Shown: positions 1 through 8,285 of the stretch, piece after piece
Numbering within the stretch: position 1 is the first letter of the stretch
Layout: each line of letters starts with the position of its first letter
DNA from: Bacilli bacterium
GTDB lineage: Bacteria; Bacillota_I; Bacilli_A; RFN20; CAG-826
Direction: 5' to 3'
Length of the DNA stretch: 45,960 nucleotides
Assembly (NCBI GenBank): GCA_017651565.1
Contig: JAGCCQ010000031.1
Coordinates: 1-45,960, forward strand
Notes under the pieces: model-generated
Told to the model about the DNA's origin: nothing
What the model saw: the letters and a program-made list of their open reading frames with translations, nothing else
The model's database searches: none
Translations under genes and position numbers: made by a program

Positions 1-444
<444 letters not shown>

Positions 445-473
445 CCTACATTTAATTATATGAAAGTGGAAAT

Positions 474-507
474 AATCTCCCCATATATAGTGGGAGATTT
501 TCTTTTA
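474..507 (+). terminator. Rho-independent terminator after ligA
   Basis: An 8-bp perfect stem AATCTCCC (474-481) / GGGAGATT (492-499) with a 10-nt loop is followed by TTTTCTTTTATTT. It separates ligA from the gat operon. Confidence 0.85.
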
Positions 508-536
508 TTTAAAATAAAATGAAAATATGGTAAGAT
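508..536 (+). promoter_or_regulatory. Probable promoter of the gatCAB-galE operon
   Basis: A -35-like TTTAAA (508-513), a 17-nt spacer and a -10-like TAAGAT (531-536) preceded by TGG (extended -10) give a start near 543. That leaves a short leader with a Shine-Dalgarno-like AGGTAG before the gatC ATG at 562. The hexamers are only 4/6 matches. Confidence 0.45.
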
Positions 537-561
537 ATGTCGCGAAAAGTAGGTAGTACTT

Positions 562-936
562 ATGAAAGAAATAAACAAAAACGTTTTGATTGAAGCAAGC
601 GAAAAGTTATTGTTCAAAATGGAAGATTCTGAGTATGAAACCCTTTTGAAAGAATTCGATGTCATTACTATACAAATGACATTCCTTTCAAACTTAAAGG
701 GTGTCGAGGATGTCCAACCAATGACTTTCCCATTTGCATGTAAAACTACATTCTTAAGAGAAGATGTTGCAAGTAAACCACTTGATAGAGATGAAGCTCT
801 TAAAAATGCTGGTGATGTAGTTGAAGGCCAAATTCGTCTTCCAAAAGGTGGTAGGCTAATATGGGTTATTTACGTAGATCAATTAAAGAGATTCATGAGG
901 CTCTTATTTCTGGTGCAGTTACTCCAGAAGAATTAG
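562..936 (+). CDS. gatC: Asp/Glu-tRNA amidotransferase subunit C (GatC), reading frame shifted at its 3' end
   Basis: GatC is the small subunit that clamps GatA to GatB in the GatCAB amidotransferase (Glu-tRNAGln or Asp-tRNAAsn to Gln/Asn-tRNA). The N-terminal ~90 residues fit the family, with REDVA in the middle and EGQIRLPK near the end. As written, the frame runs on to 936, giving 124 aa and a 76-bp overlap with gatA. GatC proteins normally have 95-100 residues and end with an RVPKVVE-like tail. Skipping one base in the AAAA run at 843-846 gives LPKVVG and a TAA at 857-859, only one base before the gatA ATG. The likely true coding extent is therefore 562-859. The extra A may be a sequencing or assembly error, a real mutation, or a +1 frameshift site. 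Identity is secure; the 3' end is not. Confidence 0.85.
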   Translation: MKEINKNVLIEASEKLLFKMEDSEYETLLKEFDVITIQMTFLSNLKGVEDVQPMTFPFACKTTFLREDVASKPLDRDEALKNAGDVVEGQIRLPKGGRLIWVIYVDQLKRFMRLLFLVQLLQKN

Positions 937-2324
937 TAAGAGAGGCTCTCACTAAAGCTCATGATAATAACGACAATGCTTTTGAATACATCTGTGATAA
1001 AGAAGCATATGAACAAATCAAAGATTTGGGCTCTAAAGATAAAAATAACATGCTTTGGGGCATTCCTTTTGTTTGTAAAGATAATTTCTCAACAAAAGAT
1101 ATTCCAACAACAGCATCAAGTAATATCTTAAATGGATATGTTCCTATCTTTGATAGCGAGGTTGTAATTCGTTTAAAAAATGCTGGTGCAATTTTAATTG
1201 GTAAAGCAACACTTGATGAATTAGCAATGGGTGGTACAGGAACTACAGGTCACTTAGGTGATACTTATAACCCTTGGGATCCATCTCATAAACACCAAAT
1301 CGGTGGTTCTTCATGTGGCTCTGCAGCTAGCGTTGCAGCTGGTATTGTTCCATTCTCAATTGGTAGCGATACAGGCGACTCCGTACGTAAGCCTGCAGGC
1401 TATAGCGCACTCGTTGGTGTTAAGCCAACTTGGGGAAGAATTTCACGTTTTGGATTATTCCCATTTGCTCCAAGTATGGATCATGTTGGTTACTTCACAC
1501 GTAACGTATTTGATGGCGCTGTTTTACTTGAAACCTTAGCAGGCAGAGATGAAAAAGATTCTACTTCATCGACTGAAAAAGTTATCAAATATAGCGACAG
1601 TGTAGACGGCAATTTAAAAGGCAAAAAGATTGCTGTTATTAAGGAAATTGTAGATTCAATTACTAATGATGATATTAAGACTGCTTTTGAGAGTAATCTC
1701 AAAGAAATGGAAGAAGCTGGCGCAGTTATTAACTATGTTTCTATGGACAGCGACTTATTAAAAGCAATTTATCCTACATATATTGTTATCTCATGCGCTG
1801 AAGCAACTAGCAATAATGCTAACTTAGACGGTATTAAATTCGGTCCTAGAATGGGCGGACATACTTACGAAGAAGTTATGATAAATGCTAGAACAAAAGG
1901 TTTCTCAGAATTAATTAAACGTAGATTCGTTATTGGTTCATACGCACTTATGAGAGAGAACCAAGAAGAACTCTTCCTAAGAGCTCAAAAAGCTAGAAGG
2001 TTAATCGTTAATGCTGTTAATGAAATCTTAAAAGATAATGACGGTATTTATATGCCAAGCGCGCCAAATACTGCACCATTATTTGAAGGAAATAGCAGCA
2101 ATAAACTTTCGAATGAATATTTGATTGCTGATAACTGTTTAGCTATCGGCAACTTTGGTGGATTACCATCAATTACTTTACCTTTAGGTTTCTCAAATGG
2201 TTTACCATTTGGTTCTAACTTAACTTGTAAGCCATTCGATGAAGCAACAATGTTTAGCATTGCTTCTGGAATTGAAAATATTACAGGCTTAAAAGATTTA
2301 TCAGCAAAAGGAGGAAAAAGATAA
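861..2324 (+). CDS. gatA: Asp/Glu-tRNA amidotransferase subunit A (GatA), amidase
   Basis: GatA is the amidase-signature subunit that hydrolyses glutamine and supplies ammonia for transamidation in GatCAB. The Ser-cisSer-Lys triad is visible: K73 in FVCKDNF, the serines of GGSSCGSAAS (149-157), and the probable nucleophile S174 in SDTGDSVRKPAG. The residue before S174 is Asp where most Bacilli have Gly (DTGGS); I recall the DS form from Mollicutes. Length 487 aa is normal. Start 861 is supported by AAGGTGG about 9 nt upstream and lies directly after the expected gatC stop. The stop overlaps the gatB start by one base (TAATG), indicating translational coupling. Confidence 0.95.
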   Translation: MGYLRRSIKEIHEALISGAVTPEELVREALTKAHDNNDNAFEYICDKEAYEQIKDLGSKDKNNMLWGIPFVCKDNFSTKDIPTTASSNILNGYVPIFDSEVVIRLKNAGAILIGKATLDELAMGGTGTTGHLGDTYNPWDPSHKHQIGGSSCGSAASVAAGIVPFSIGSDTGDSVRKPAGYSALVGVKPTWGRISRFGLFPFAPSMDHVGYFTRNVFDGAVLLETLAGRDEKDSTSSTEKVIKYSDSVDGNLKGKKIAVIKEIVDSITNDDIKTAFESNLKEMEEAGAVINYVSMDSDLLKAIYPTYIVISCAEATSNNANLDGIKFGPRMGGHTYEEVMINARTKGFSELIKRRFVIGSYALMRENQEELFLRAQKARRLIVNAVNEILKDNDGIYMPSAPNTAPLFEGNSSNKLSNEYLIADNCLAIGNFGGLPSITLPLGFSNGLPFGSNLTCKPFDEATMFSIASGIENITGLKDLSAKGGKR

Positions 2325-3748
2325 TGGAATTTGAAGCAGTTATCGGTCTAGAAATCCACGTTGAGATGAAGACTATTTCTAAAATGTTTTCATCAGCTCC
2401 TGTCACTTTTGGTGATGATCCAAACACTCAAGTAATGCCATTAGACATTGCTTTCCCAGGTACAATGCCAGTAGTTAACAAACAAGCAGTTATTAACGCA
2501 ATTCGTGTTAGTAACGCTTTACATATGTCTATTGACCATGAATTATGGTTCGATAGAAAGAACTATTTCTATTCTGACCTTCCTAAGGGCTTCCAAATTA
2601 CTCAACAAGCTCGCCCTATTGGAAGCAATGGTTTTTTAACCATTGAAATTGATGGAAAAGAAAAGAAAATCGAAATTGAACGTCTGCATATGGAAGAAGA
2701 TACTTGTAAACAACTCCATAGCTGGGATTGTTCATTATTAGATTACAACCGTGCAGGTATTCCGCTTGTTGAAATTGTTTCTCGCCCAGATATGAGGAGC
2801 GGTGAAGAAGCTATGAAATACGCTGAAAAAATTAGAAGTATTGTCTCCTTCTTAGATGTTTCTGACGGTAAGATGGAAGAAGGTTCTTTACGTTGTGACG
2901 TTAACATTTCAATTAGAGAAAAAGGCACTACTAAATTAGGAACTAAAGTTGAAATTAAAAACTTAAACTCATTCCAAAACATCAAAAAAGCAATTGATTT
3001 TGAAATTACTAGACAATCTACTTTAGTAGAATGCGGAATTCCAGTTGTTCAAGAAACTAGAAGATTTGATGAAGGAAGCCAAGAAACAGTATTAATGCGT
3101 GTTAAAACAGACGCAGTTGACTATAAATACTTCACTGAACCAAATATTACTCCAATTGAATTAAGCGATGAATTTGTCGAAGAAGCAATTAGAACTTCTC
3201 CTGAATTAGCTGAATCAAAATTAGCTCGTTATAAAGCTGCTGGATTATCAGAATATGACTCAAATTTATTGATTTCAAATAAAGAAATTTCTGATTATTA
3301 TGACGCAGTTGTTAAGGCTGGAGCTAATTCTAAATTAGCTGCTAACTGGGTTTTAGTTGATGTACAAGCAATCCTAAATAAATCATTAATTTCAATCAAA
3401 GAATTTAAAATTTCTCCTGAAAATTTAGGAAAATTAATCTTAATGGTTGAATCAAATAAAGTAAGTAATAAACAAGCTAGAGATATTTTTGCTGTAATGG
3501 TCGACAACAATAAAGATCCTGAAGAAGTCGCATCTTCTATTGGCGCTACACAAATGTCTAACGAAGATGAATTAAAAGCTATTATTGCAAAAGTTTGTGA
3601 TGAAAACGCACAATCTATCGTCGATTATAAAGCAGGAAAAGACAGAGCTTTAGGCTTCTTAGTCGGTAAGGTTATGCAAATTACCAAAGGTAAAGCTAAC
3701 CCAGCTATGACTAGTAAATTAATTTTAGAAGAAATAAATAGGAGATAA
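2324..3748 (+). CDS. gatB: Asp/Glu-tRNA amidotransferase subunit B (GatB)
   Basis: GatB binds the misacylated tRNA, activates its side-chain carboxylate with ATP and receives ammonia from GatA. The family hallmark EAVIGLEIHVEM opens the protein. Further conserved blocks are PLDIAFPGTMP, DLPKGFQITQ, EEDTCK, YNRAGIPLVEIVS, EGSLRCDVNIS and GTKVEIKNLNS. The last ~150 residues form the helical YqeY-like tRNA-binding tail. Length 474 aa is typical. The gene is preceded by AGGAGG inside the end of gatA and followed by galE after 2 nt, so the gat genes and galE form one operon. Confidence 0.96.
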   Translation: MEFEAVIGLEIHVEMKTISKMFSSAPVTFGDDPNTQVMPLDIAFPGTMPVVNKQAVINAIRVSNALHMSIDHELWFDRKNYFYSDLPKGFQITQQARPIGSNGFLTIEIDGKEKKIEIERLHMEEDTCKQLHSWDCSLLDYNRAGIPLVEIVSRPDMRSGEEAMKYAEKIRSIVSFLDVSDGKMEEGSLRCDVNISIREKGTTKLGTKVEIKNLNSFQNIKKAIDFEITRQSTLVECGIPVVQETRRFDEGSQETVLMRVKTDAVDYKYFTEPNITPIELSDEFVEEAIRTSPELAESKLARYKAAGLSEYDSNLLISNKEISDYYDAVVKAGANSKLAANWVLVDVQAILNKSLISIKEFKISPENLGKLILMVESNKVSNKQARDIFAVMVDNNKDPEEVASSIGATQMSNEDELKAIIAKVCDENAQSIVDYKAGKDRALGFLVGKVMQITKGKANPAMTSKLILEEINRR

Positions 3749-3750
3749 TT

Positions 3751-4803
3751 ATGTCCATTTTAGTTACAGGCGGTACTGGCTTCATTGGAAGTCATACTGT
3801 TGTTCAACTCTTGGAAAAAGGTTATGACGTTGTAATCGTCGATAATTTAGTAAATTCCAAGAAATTAGTTTTAAATCGCATTCAACAAATTTCTGGTAAG
3901 ATGCCAAAATTTTATGAAGTTGATTGTTGTGATGAAGAAAAATTCAGAAAAGTTTTTGAAGCTGAAAAAATCACTGATGTTATCCATTTTGCTGGATTAA
4001 AATCAGTTGCTGAAAGCGTTCAAAAGCCAGATTTATATTTCTCAAATAACGTTGGTTCCAGCAAAGTTTTAATGAAACTTATGAAGGAATTTGGCGTTAA
4101 AAATCTCGTTTTCTCAAGTTCTGCAACAGTTTATGGCGTCCCAGATCACGTTCCACTAAAGGAAACTGATAATGTCGGAGGATGCACTAATCCTTATGGC
4201 CAAACTAAGTTAGATATTGAATATTTATTAAAAGATTTTAGTAAAGAAAATCCTGATATGAATATCGCAATTTTGAGATATTTCAACCCTATCGGCGCTC
4301 ACCCATCAGGCTTAATTGGTGAAGATCCACAAGGAATTCCAAACAATTTAATGCCTTATATTACACAAGTTGCCGTAGGCAAAAGAGATCACTTAAATGT
4401 ATATGGTAACGACTATAAAACTGTGGATGGAACAGGCGTACGTGATTACATCCACGTTGTAGATTTAGCTAGAGGACATTTATGCGCTTTAAAAAAACTA
4501 GAGCAAAAACCTGGATTAGTAGTTTATAATTTAGGTACAGGTAAAGGTACATCCGTTTTAGAACTAGTTAGCGCTTTCGAGAAAGCTAATTTTATTCATA
4601 TACCATATGTCATTTGTGACAGACGTCCAGGAGATGTCGACGAGAACTACGCCGACAGCTCTTTAGCCTATGAAGAAATGGGCTTTAAAACACAGCTTAC
4701 TATTTTTGATGCCTGTAGAGACTCGTGGAATTGGCAAAGTAACAATCCTAACGGGTATGACGAAGGAGATAGTAATGAGGGAGTTTGCTCTAAAAGTAAA
4801 TGA
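3751..4803 (+). CDS. galE: UDP-glucose 4-epimerase
   Basis: Short-chain dehydrogenase-fold epimerase that interconverts UDP-glucose and UDP-galactose with bound NAD+. The Rossmann motif GGTGFIGSHT is at residues 7-16. The catalytic set falls at the E. coli GalE numbering: S124-A125-T126 in FSSSATVYG, then Y149 and K153 in YGQTK. NNVGSSKVLM and RYFNPIGAHPSG are also conserved. Length 350 aa is slightly above the usual ~338, with the extra residues in an acidic C-terminal tail. A GGAGAT ribosome site precedes the start. The TGA stop at 4801 is followed by AGA TAA, so it does not itself discriminate between genetic codes. The tail overlaps the next gene by 29 bp. Confidence 0.95.
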   Translation: MSILVTGGTGFIGSHTVVQLLEKGYDVVIVDNLVNSKKLVLNRIQQISGKMPKFYEVDCCDEEKFRKVFEAEKITDVIHFAGLKSVAESVQKPDLYFSNNVGSSKVLMKLMKEFGVKNLVFSSSATVYGVPDHVPLKETDNVGGCTNPYGQTKLDIEYLLKDFSKENPDMNIAILRYFNPIGAHPSGLIGEDPQGIPNNLMPYITQVAVGKRDHLNVYGNDYKTVDGTGVRDYIHVVDLARGHLCALKKLEQKPGLVVYNLGTGKGTSVLELVSAFEKANFIHIPYVICDRRPGDVDENYADSSLAYEEMGFKTQLTIFDACRDSWNWQSNNPNGYDEGDSNEGVCSKSK

Positions 4804-5671
4804 AGATAAATTAATCGGTCACGCTTGGGAAGTTAAAGATCCTATCGCGAACGTTGTTATATTCCAAGGTATGGAAGAATATGGTCTCAGATATGACCAT
4901 TTCGCAAAATTTTTAAACCAAAATTGCATTAATGCTTATGCATTAGATTGTTATGGCCAAGGCTCAAATGTAAAAAGTGACTTTTCAAATGAGTCTTTTT
5001 GGCCTGAAGATGGCTTTTTCAAAATGGTGGATGCCCACTACTGTATGGTCGAAGAAGCTAAGAAAAATGGTGCAAAAACTTATGTTTTTGCTCACTCAAT
5101 GGGCAGCTTTATGGGTCAAATGTTTATTCAAAGACACCCAGGAGCAGTAGATAAAATTGTTTTATGTGGTACTGGTAGTAAAAAACCAGGTATGGGACTT
5201 GCAGTGATGCTTGCAAAAAGAGCAGGAACTGGCAAGAAAAGATTCCAAAAAGCTAAGTTCTTAAACAAGATGATGTTTGGGAGTTTTAACAAGAAAATTC
5301 AGAATCCAAAAACTGATTATGACTGGTTAAGTTATAATGCTGAGAATGTTGAAAAATACGTCAAAGACCCTCTTTGCGGATTCGGTCCAACCAATGGATT
5401 CTGCTATCAATTTTTAAAAGGATTAAAAGCCATGTACACCCTAGATGGCTTAAATAATATTGATAAAAATCAGAGCGTTTTCTTGATTTCTGGAGACGCA
5501 GATCCTGTTACAAATTACGGGAAATGCACTCAAAAAATGTTTGATTTATATAAGAATTTAGGCTTAAAAGAGGTCCAAAAAAAGATTTATTCTCAAGCAA
5601 GACACGAGTTAATTTTCGAAGCTTGTAGAGATGAAGTGTATAAGGACATCCTAGACTATCTCCTAGGGTAG
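4775..5671 (+). CDS. Alpha/beta hydrolase, lysophospholipase / monoacylglycerol lipase type
   Basis: A 298-residue serine hydrolase of the Hydrolase_4 (lysophospholipase-like) type. The nucleophile elbow is AHSMGS with S108. A likely catalytic Asp243 lies in SGDADPV and the His277 in ARHEL. The oxyanion strand VVIFQGMEEYG and GYGQGxS-like block (DCYGQGSN) support the subfamily. I place the start at 4775 because AAGGAG sits 6-7 nt upstream; an upstream in-frame ATG at 4670 lies deep inside galE and has no such site. The 29-bp overlap with galE indicates coupled translation. No signal peptide is seen, so the enzyme is probably cytoplasmic, acting on lysolipids or glycerides. Substrate is inferred from family only. 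Confidence 0.85.
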   Translation: MREFALKVNEDKLIGHAWEVKDPIANVVIFQGMEEYGLRYDHFAKFLNQNCINAYALDCYGQGSNVKSDFSNESFWPEDGFFKMVDAHYCMVEEAKKNGAKTYVFAHSMGSFMGQMFIQRHPGAVDKIVLCGTGSKKPGMGLAVMLAKRAGTGKKRFQKAKFLNKMMFGSFNKKIQNPKTDYDWLSYNAENVEKYVKDPLCGFGPTNGFCYQFLKGLKAMYTLDGLNNIDKNQSVFLISGDADPVTNYGKCTQKMFDLYKNLGLKEVQKKIYSQARHELIFEACRDEVYKDILDYLLG

Positions 5672-5697
5672 ACTAGGAATTCATATACTATGTATAT

Positions 5698-5775
5698 GCG
5701 CCTGTAGCTCAGTCTGGATAGAGCAACCCCCTCCTAAGGGGTAGGTCGAACGTTCAAATCGTTTCAGGCGCGCCA
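5698..5775 (+). tRNA. tRNA-Arg (anticodon CCU)
   Basis: A cloverleaf of 78 nt with acceptor GCGCCTG / CAGGCGC, anticodon stem ACCCC / GGGGT and loop CTCCTAA (anticodon CCT, reads AGG). The T-loop is TTCAAAT and CCA is encoded at 5773-5775. It lies 26 bp after the hydrolase stop with no terminator between, so it may be cotranscribed with the gat-galE operon and released by processing. Confidence 0.95.
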
Positions 5776-5800
5776 AATTTGTGGCGAAAAATAAAAGAGA

Positions 5801-5823
5801 GAAGGCGTGGCCTTCCTTTTTTT
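5801..5823 (+). terminator. Rho-independent terminator after tRNA-Arg
   Basis: Perfect 6-bp stem GAAGGC (5801-5806) / GCCTTC (5810-5815) with a GTG loop followed by eight T residues. Confidence 0.88.
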
Positions 5824-5863
5824 GACTTACAAAAAGAAATTTTTTAAGGGATAATATTAATGT

Positions 5864-6364
5864 ATGAATCCACAATTCCAGGTTGACCAAACCGTCATCC
5901 ACAAGAGAGAAGGTCTTGCGAAGATTGTTTCGACTGCTCTGATTGCTGACAAGCAGTACTATCTTTTGAAAGCCGCTCGTGGAGATGGCGAGATGATATA
6001 CGTGCCTGGGGACTCGAGCACGAGCATCATACGCCCGGTCATGAGACCTGAAGAGGCTCAAGAAGTTTTGGACTACATGGCCTCTGTAAAAATGGAGTAC
6101 ACATCCAACACAAAACAAAGACGTGACTTCTATAAGAGACTCTTAAATTCTGGTGAAACTGAAGACATTGCTTTCTTAACAATGCAGCTAAGAATTTATG
6201 AGTTATCCAATCACGATTCTGAGAATCCAGATATGAAGCTTGGCATAATGGATATTGATATGTTATCAAAGGCCGATAACATACTCATGGATGAACTTGC
6301 TCTTACGTTTGATAAGAGTAGGGAAGACATAAAAGAATTCATCTTCAAGAAGATCAATAGATAA
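5864..6364 (+). CDS. CarD/CdnL-family RNA polymerase-binding regulator
   Basis: A 166-residue protein with an N-terminal Tudor-like RNA-polymerase-interaction domain (residues ~1-60: FQVDQTVIHKREGLAKI, a variant of the family's VVYPxHGVGxI strand) and a helical C-terminal half (~70-166), as in CarD/CdnL/TRCF-N proteins. Such proteins bind the RNAP beta subunit and stabilise open promoter complexes. No Shine-Dalgarno site is well placed (AAGGG is 13 nt away). A -10-like TAATAT ends exactly 6 nt before the ATG, so the mRNA may be leaderless. Codons 1-65 are visibly richer in G+C than the rest of the gene and its neighbours. It is flanked by terminators on both sides and is therefore monocistronic. 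Confidence 0.8.
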   Translation: MNPQFQVDQTVIHKREGLAKIVSTALIADKQYYLLKAARGDGEMIYVPGDSSTSIIRPVMRPEEAQEVLDYMASVKMEYTSNTKQRRDFYKRLLNSGETEDIAFLTMQLRIYELSNHDSENPDMKLGIMDIDMLSKADNILMDELALTFDKSREDIKEFIFKKINR

Positions 6365-6365
6365 G

Positions 6366-6388
6366 ACTATCGGAAAGATAGTTTTTTA
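6366..6388 (+). terminator. Rho-independent terminator after the carD-like gene
   Basis: Stem ACTATC (6366-6371) / GATAGT (6377-6382), loop GGAAA, then a T-rich tail. It lies between the convergent carD-like and HAD phosphatase genes. Confidence 0.8.
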
Positions 6389-6403
6389 TTTACCTAGACG
6401 GCA

Positions 6404-7048
6404 TTAAAGCGTTGAGTCTAGGTCTTTTATTGAGCCGACAATATTTCTGCTCTTAACTTGGCTAAAAAGCTCAGTTTTTGTTCTATATCCATAAGAAACC
6501 AAAATGTATGAAATCTCAGCATTAATCGCTGATTCTTCATCTACATTTGTATCGCCTATGTAGGTTATTTTCTCTTTTGGAAAATTTAATTCATTTATTA
6601 CTTTATTAATTAGATAAGGATGTGGTTTTTTTGGATGTTCAATATAACTACCTTGAATATAGTCAAAAAGCATAGGAAACATAGTGGTAATTAACTTAAC
6701 AGTTGCATCGTGATCTTTATTAGAAACAACAGCTAATTTGTACCCTTTTGTCTTTAAAGAAAAAAGTAGTGAAGTAATGCCAGGATAAGGCTTAGTATTT
6801 CGTGATAAATTTTCTAGATAATAAGCTTTAAAAACTTTATGCAATTCGCCAAGTAATTTTGAATCTGTTCCTTGTGGCGCGCTACGTTCAATCAATTTAA
6901 TTGTGCCATTACCAATTGCCTTACGAATTTCTTCTCTTGTTCTTAATGGAAATGAAAATTTTTCTAATGCAAAATTGACTGCATTTTTCAAATCATCAAG
7001 TGTATCTATCAATGTTCCATCAAGATCAAAAATAAGTAATTTATTCAT
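6404..7048 (-). CDS. HAD-family hydrolase, phosphoglycolate phosphatase-like
   Basis: A 214-residue haloacid-dehalogenase-superfamily phosphatase. Motif I is LLIFDLDGTLIDT (nucleophile D8, acid/base D10), motif II is in AVVSNKDHD, the motif III lysine is near HPKKPHP, and motif IV is ITYIGDTNVDEESA. The helical cap between motifs I and II (type C1) and the size fit the Gph/PgpB-like group that clears phosphoglycolate and other small phosphoesters. Exact substrate is uncertain. The ATG at 7048 has no ribosome site; a TATAAT reads on the minus strand at 7062-7057, 8 nt upstream, so the transcript has almost no leader. It is divergent from dapL. Confidence 0.85.
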   Translation of the reverse strand: MNKLLIFDLDGTLIDTLDDLKNAVNFALEKFSFPLRTREEIRKAIGNGTIKLIERSAPQGTDSKLLGELHKVFKAYYLENLSRNTKPYPGITSLLFSLKTKGYKLAVVSNKDHDATVKLITTMFPMLFDYIQGSYIEHPKKPHPYLINKVINELNFPKEKITYIGDTNVDEESAINAEISYILVSYGYRTKTELFSQVKSRNIVGSIKDLDSTL

Positions 7049-7056
7049 CGGGCTCT

Positions 7057-7062
7057 ATTATA
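7057..7062 (-). promoter_or_regulatory. -10 element of the HAD phosphatase gene
   Basis: A perfect TATAAT on the minus strand, 8 nt before the ATG. No convincing -35 hexamer is seen at 16-18 nt. Predicted start is within 1-3 nt of the ATG. Confidence 0.5.
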
Positions 7063-7101
7063 CTCAATAAAGAGAATAATAGCATTTACTATGTTTTTTT
7101 A

Positions 7102-7130
7102 TTTATATAAATTTTAATTTATAATATAAT
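7102..7130 (+). promoter_or_regulatory. dapL promoter, leaderless geometry
   Basis: A -35-like TTTATA (7102-7107), a 17-nt spacer and TATAAT (7125-7130). The ATG of dapL begins 6 nt after the -10, where transcription would normally initiate. A second TATAAT overlaps at 7120-7125. Confidence 0.6.
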
Positions 7131-7136
7131 CTCGTT

Positions 7137-8285
7137 ATGAAATTTAACAAGAACCTATACAAACTTGAAAATAAAAATAGCTTTTCTACAGCAATTGATA
7201 GAATAAAAGCTTACAAAGCATCACATCCAAATAACAGAGTTATTTCTTTAGGAATCGGTGATGTTAGTTTTCCTGTTGTTTCTCATATTGCAGACAAAAT
7301 GATCGAAGCTATTAAAAGAGAAACTGGTTCAGATTTCGTTGGATATGGCAATTATTGCGGAATCCCAGAATTAATAGATGCGATTAGAGTAAATGAATAT
7401 CCTAATTTTTCAAATGAAGAAATCTATGTTTCAGATGGAACTAAAACTGATTCCGGAAGCATCTTAGAAATTTTTGATAAGGACGCAAAAATTGGTATCT
7501 ATAATCCAACCTATCCTATTTATTTAAATAGTACTTATTCGTTGAATAGAGATATCGAATTAATTGATTCAGATGATCAATTTAATCCTGTTGTTCCTAA
7601 TAAGCATTTTGATGTTCTTTATGTTTGTTCACCAAATAATCCAACAGGAATTAATTATTCATATGATGTTTTAAAAGCGTTGGTGGATTATGCAATAAAA
7701 GAAGGATGCGTTATCATTTATGATAATGTCTATTTCCGTTTTATAAATAGTGGCGTTAAATCTATTTATGATGTTGATGGCGCTAGAAAACGCGCCATTG
7801 AATTAAGAAGCTTCTCGAAACATGCTTCTTTTACAGGCATTAGATGTTCATATTATGTAGTTCCAAATGAACTACACGAAGACGTTAATAAATATTGGAG
7901 ACTTAGAACTGTTAATAGATTTAATGGTGCTAGTTATGTTGCTCAAGTTGGAGCCTTAGCAAGCTTTGATGAAGAGGCAAAAAAAGATATCGATAAAAAC
8001 ATTCTTTACTATAAAAACAACGTAAATTATCTTTTAGATAATTTTACTAGACTTGGCTACGGAGTAAGCGGTGGAAAAGACGCCCCTTACATTTGGGTCA
8101 AAGCTAAAGATGGACTTAATAGTTGGGAAGTTTTTGATAAATTTTTAAACGAATTGGAAATAATTATTGTTCCAGGAATTATCTTTGGAAGTAGGGGAGA
8201 TGGCTATTTTAGAGTCTCTGCTTTAGGTAAGTTTGAAGATATTAAGGAAGCAATAAATAGAATCGAGAGATATGAAAAAAAGTAA
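7137..8285 (+). CDS. dapL: LL-diaminopimelate aminotransferase (PLP fold-type I)
   Basis: DapL converts tetrahydrodipicolinate plus glutamate directly to LL-diaminopimelate, a shortcut to cell-wall DAP and lysine. PLP-binding features are visible: N168 in CSPNNPTG, D196 and Y199 in IIYDNVYFRF, the Schiff-base lysine K228 in SFSKHASFTG, and R236. The family-typical SLGIGDVSFP and SDGTKTDSG segments favour DapL over general aspartate aminotransferases. At 382 aa it is somewhat shorter than plant or chlamydial DapL. No ribosome site is present and the promoter geometry implies a leaderless mRNA. The end overlaps the transporter gene by 14 bp. Confidence 0.85.
   Translation: MKFNKNLYKLENKNSFSTAIDRIKAYKASHPNNRVISLGIGDVSFPVVSHIADKMIEAIKRETGSDFVGYGNYCGIPELIDAIRVNEYPNFSNEEIYVSDGTKTDSGSILEIFDKDAKIGIYNPTYPIYLNSTYSLNRDIELIDSDDQFNPVVPNKHFDVLYVCSPNNPTGINYSYDVLKALVDYAIKEGCVIIYDNVYFRFINSGVKSIYDVDGARKRAIELRSFSKHASFTGIRCSYYVVPNELHEDVNKYWRLRTVNRFNGASYVAQVGALASFDEEAKKDIDKNILYYKNNVNYLLDNFTRLGYGVSGGKDAPYIWVKAKDGLNSWEVFDKFLNELEIIIVPGIIFGSRGDGYFRVSALGKFEDIKEAINRIERYEKK

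Noticed and set aside
4775..4803. Frameshift between galE and the hydrolase gene
   Set aside because: The overlap has a good ribosome site and both proteins are complete, so it is ordinary translational coupling.
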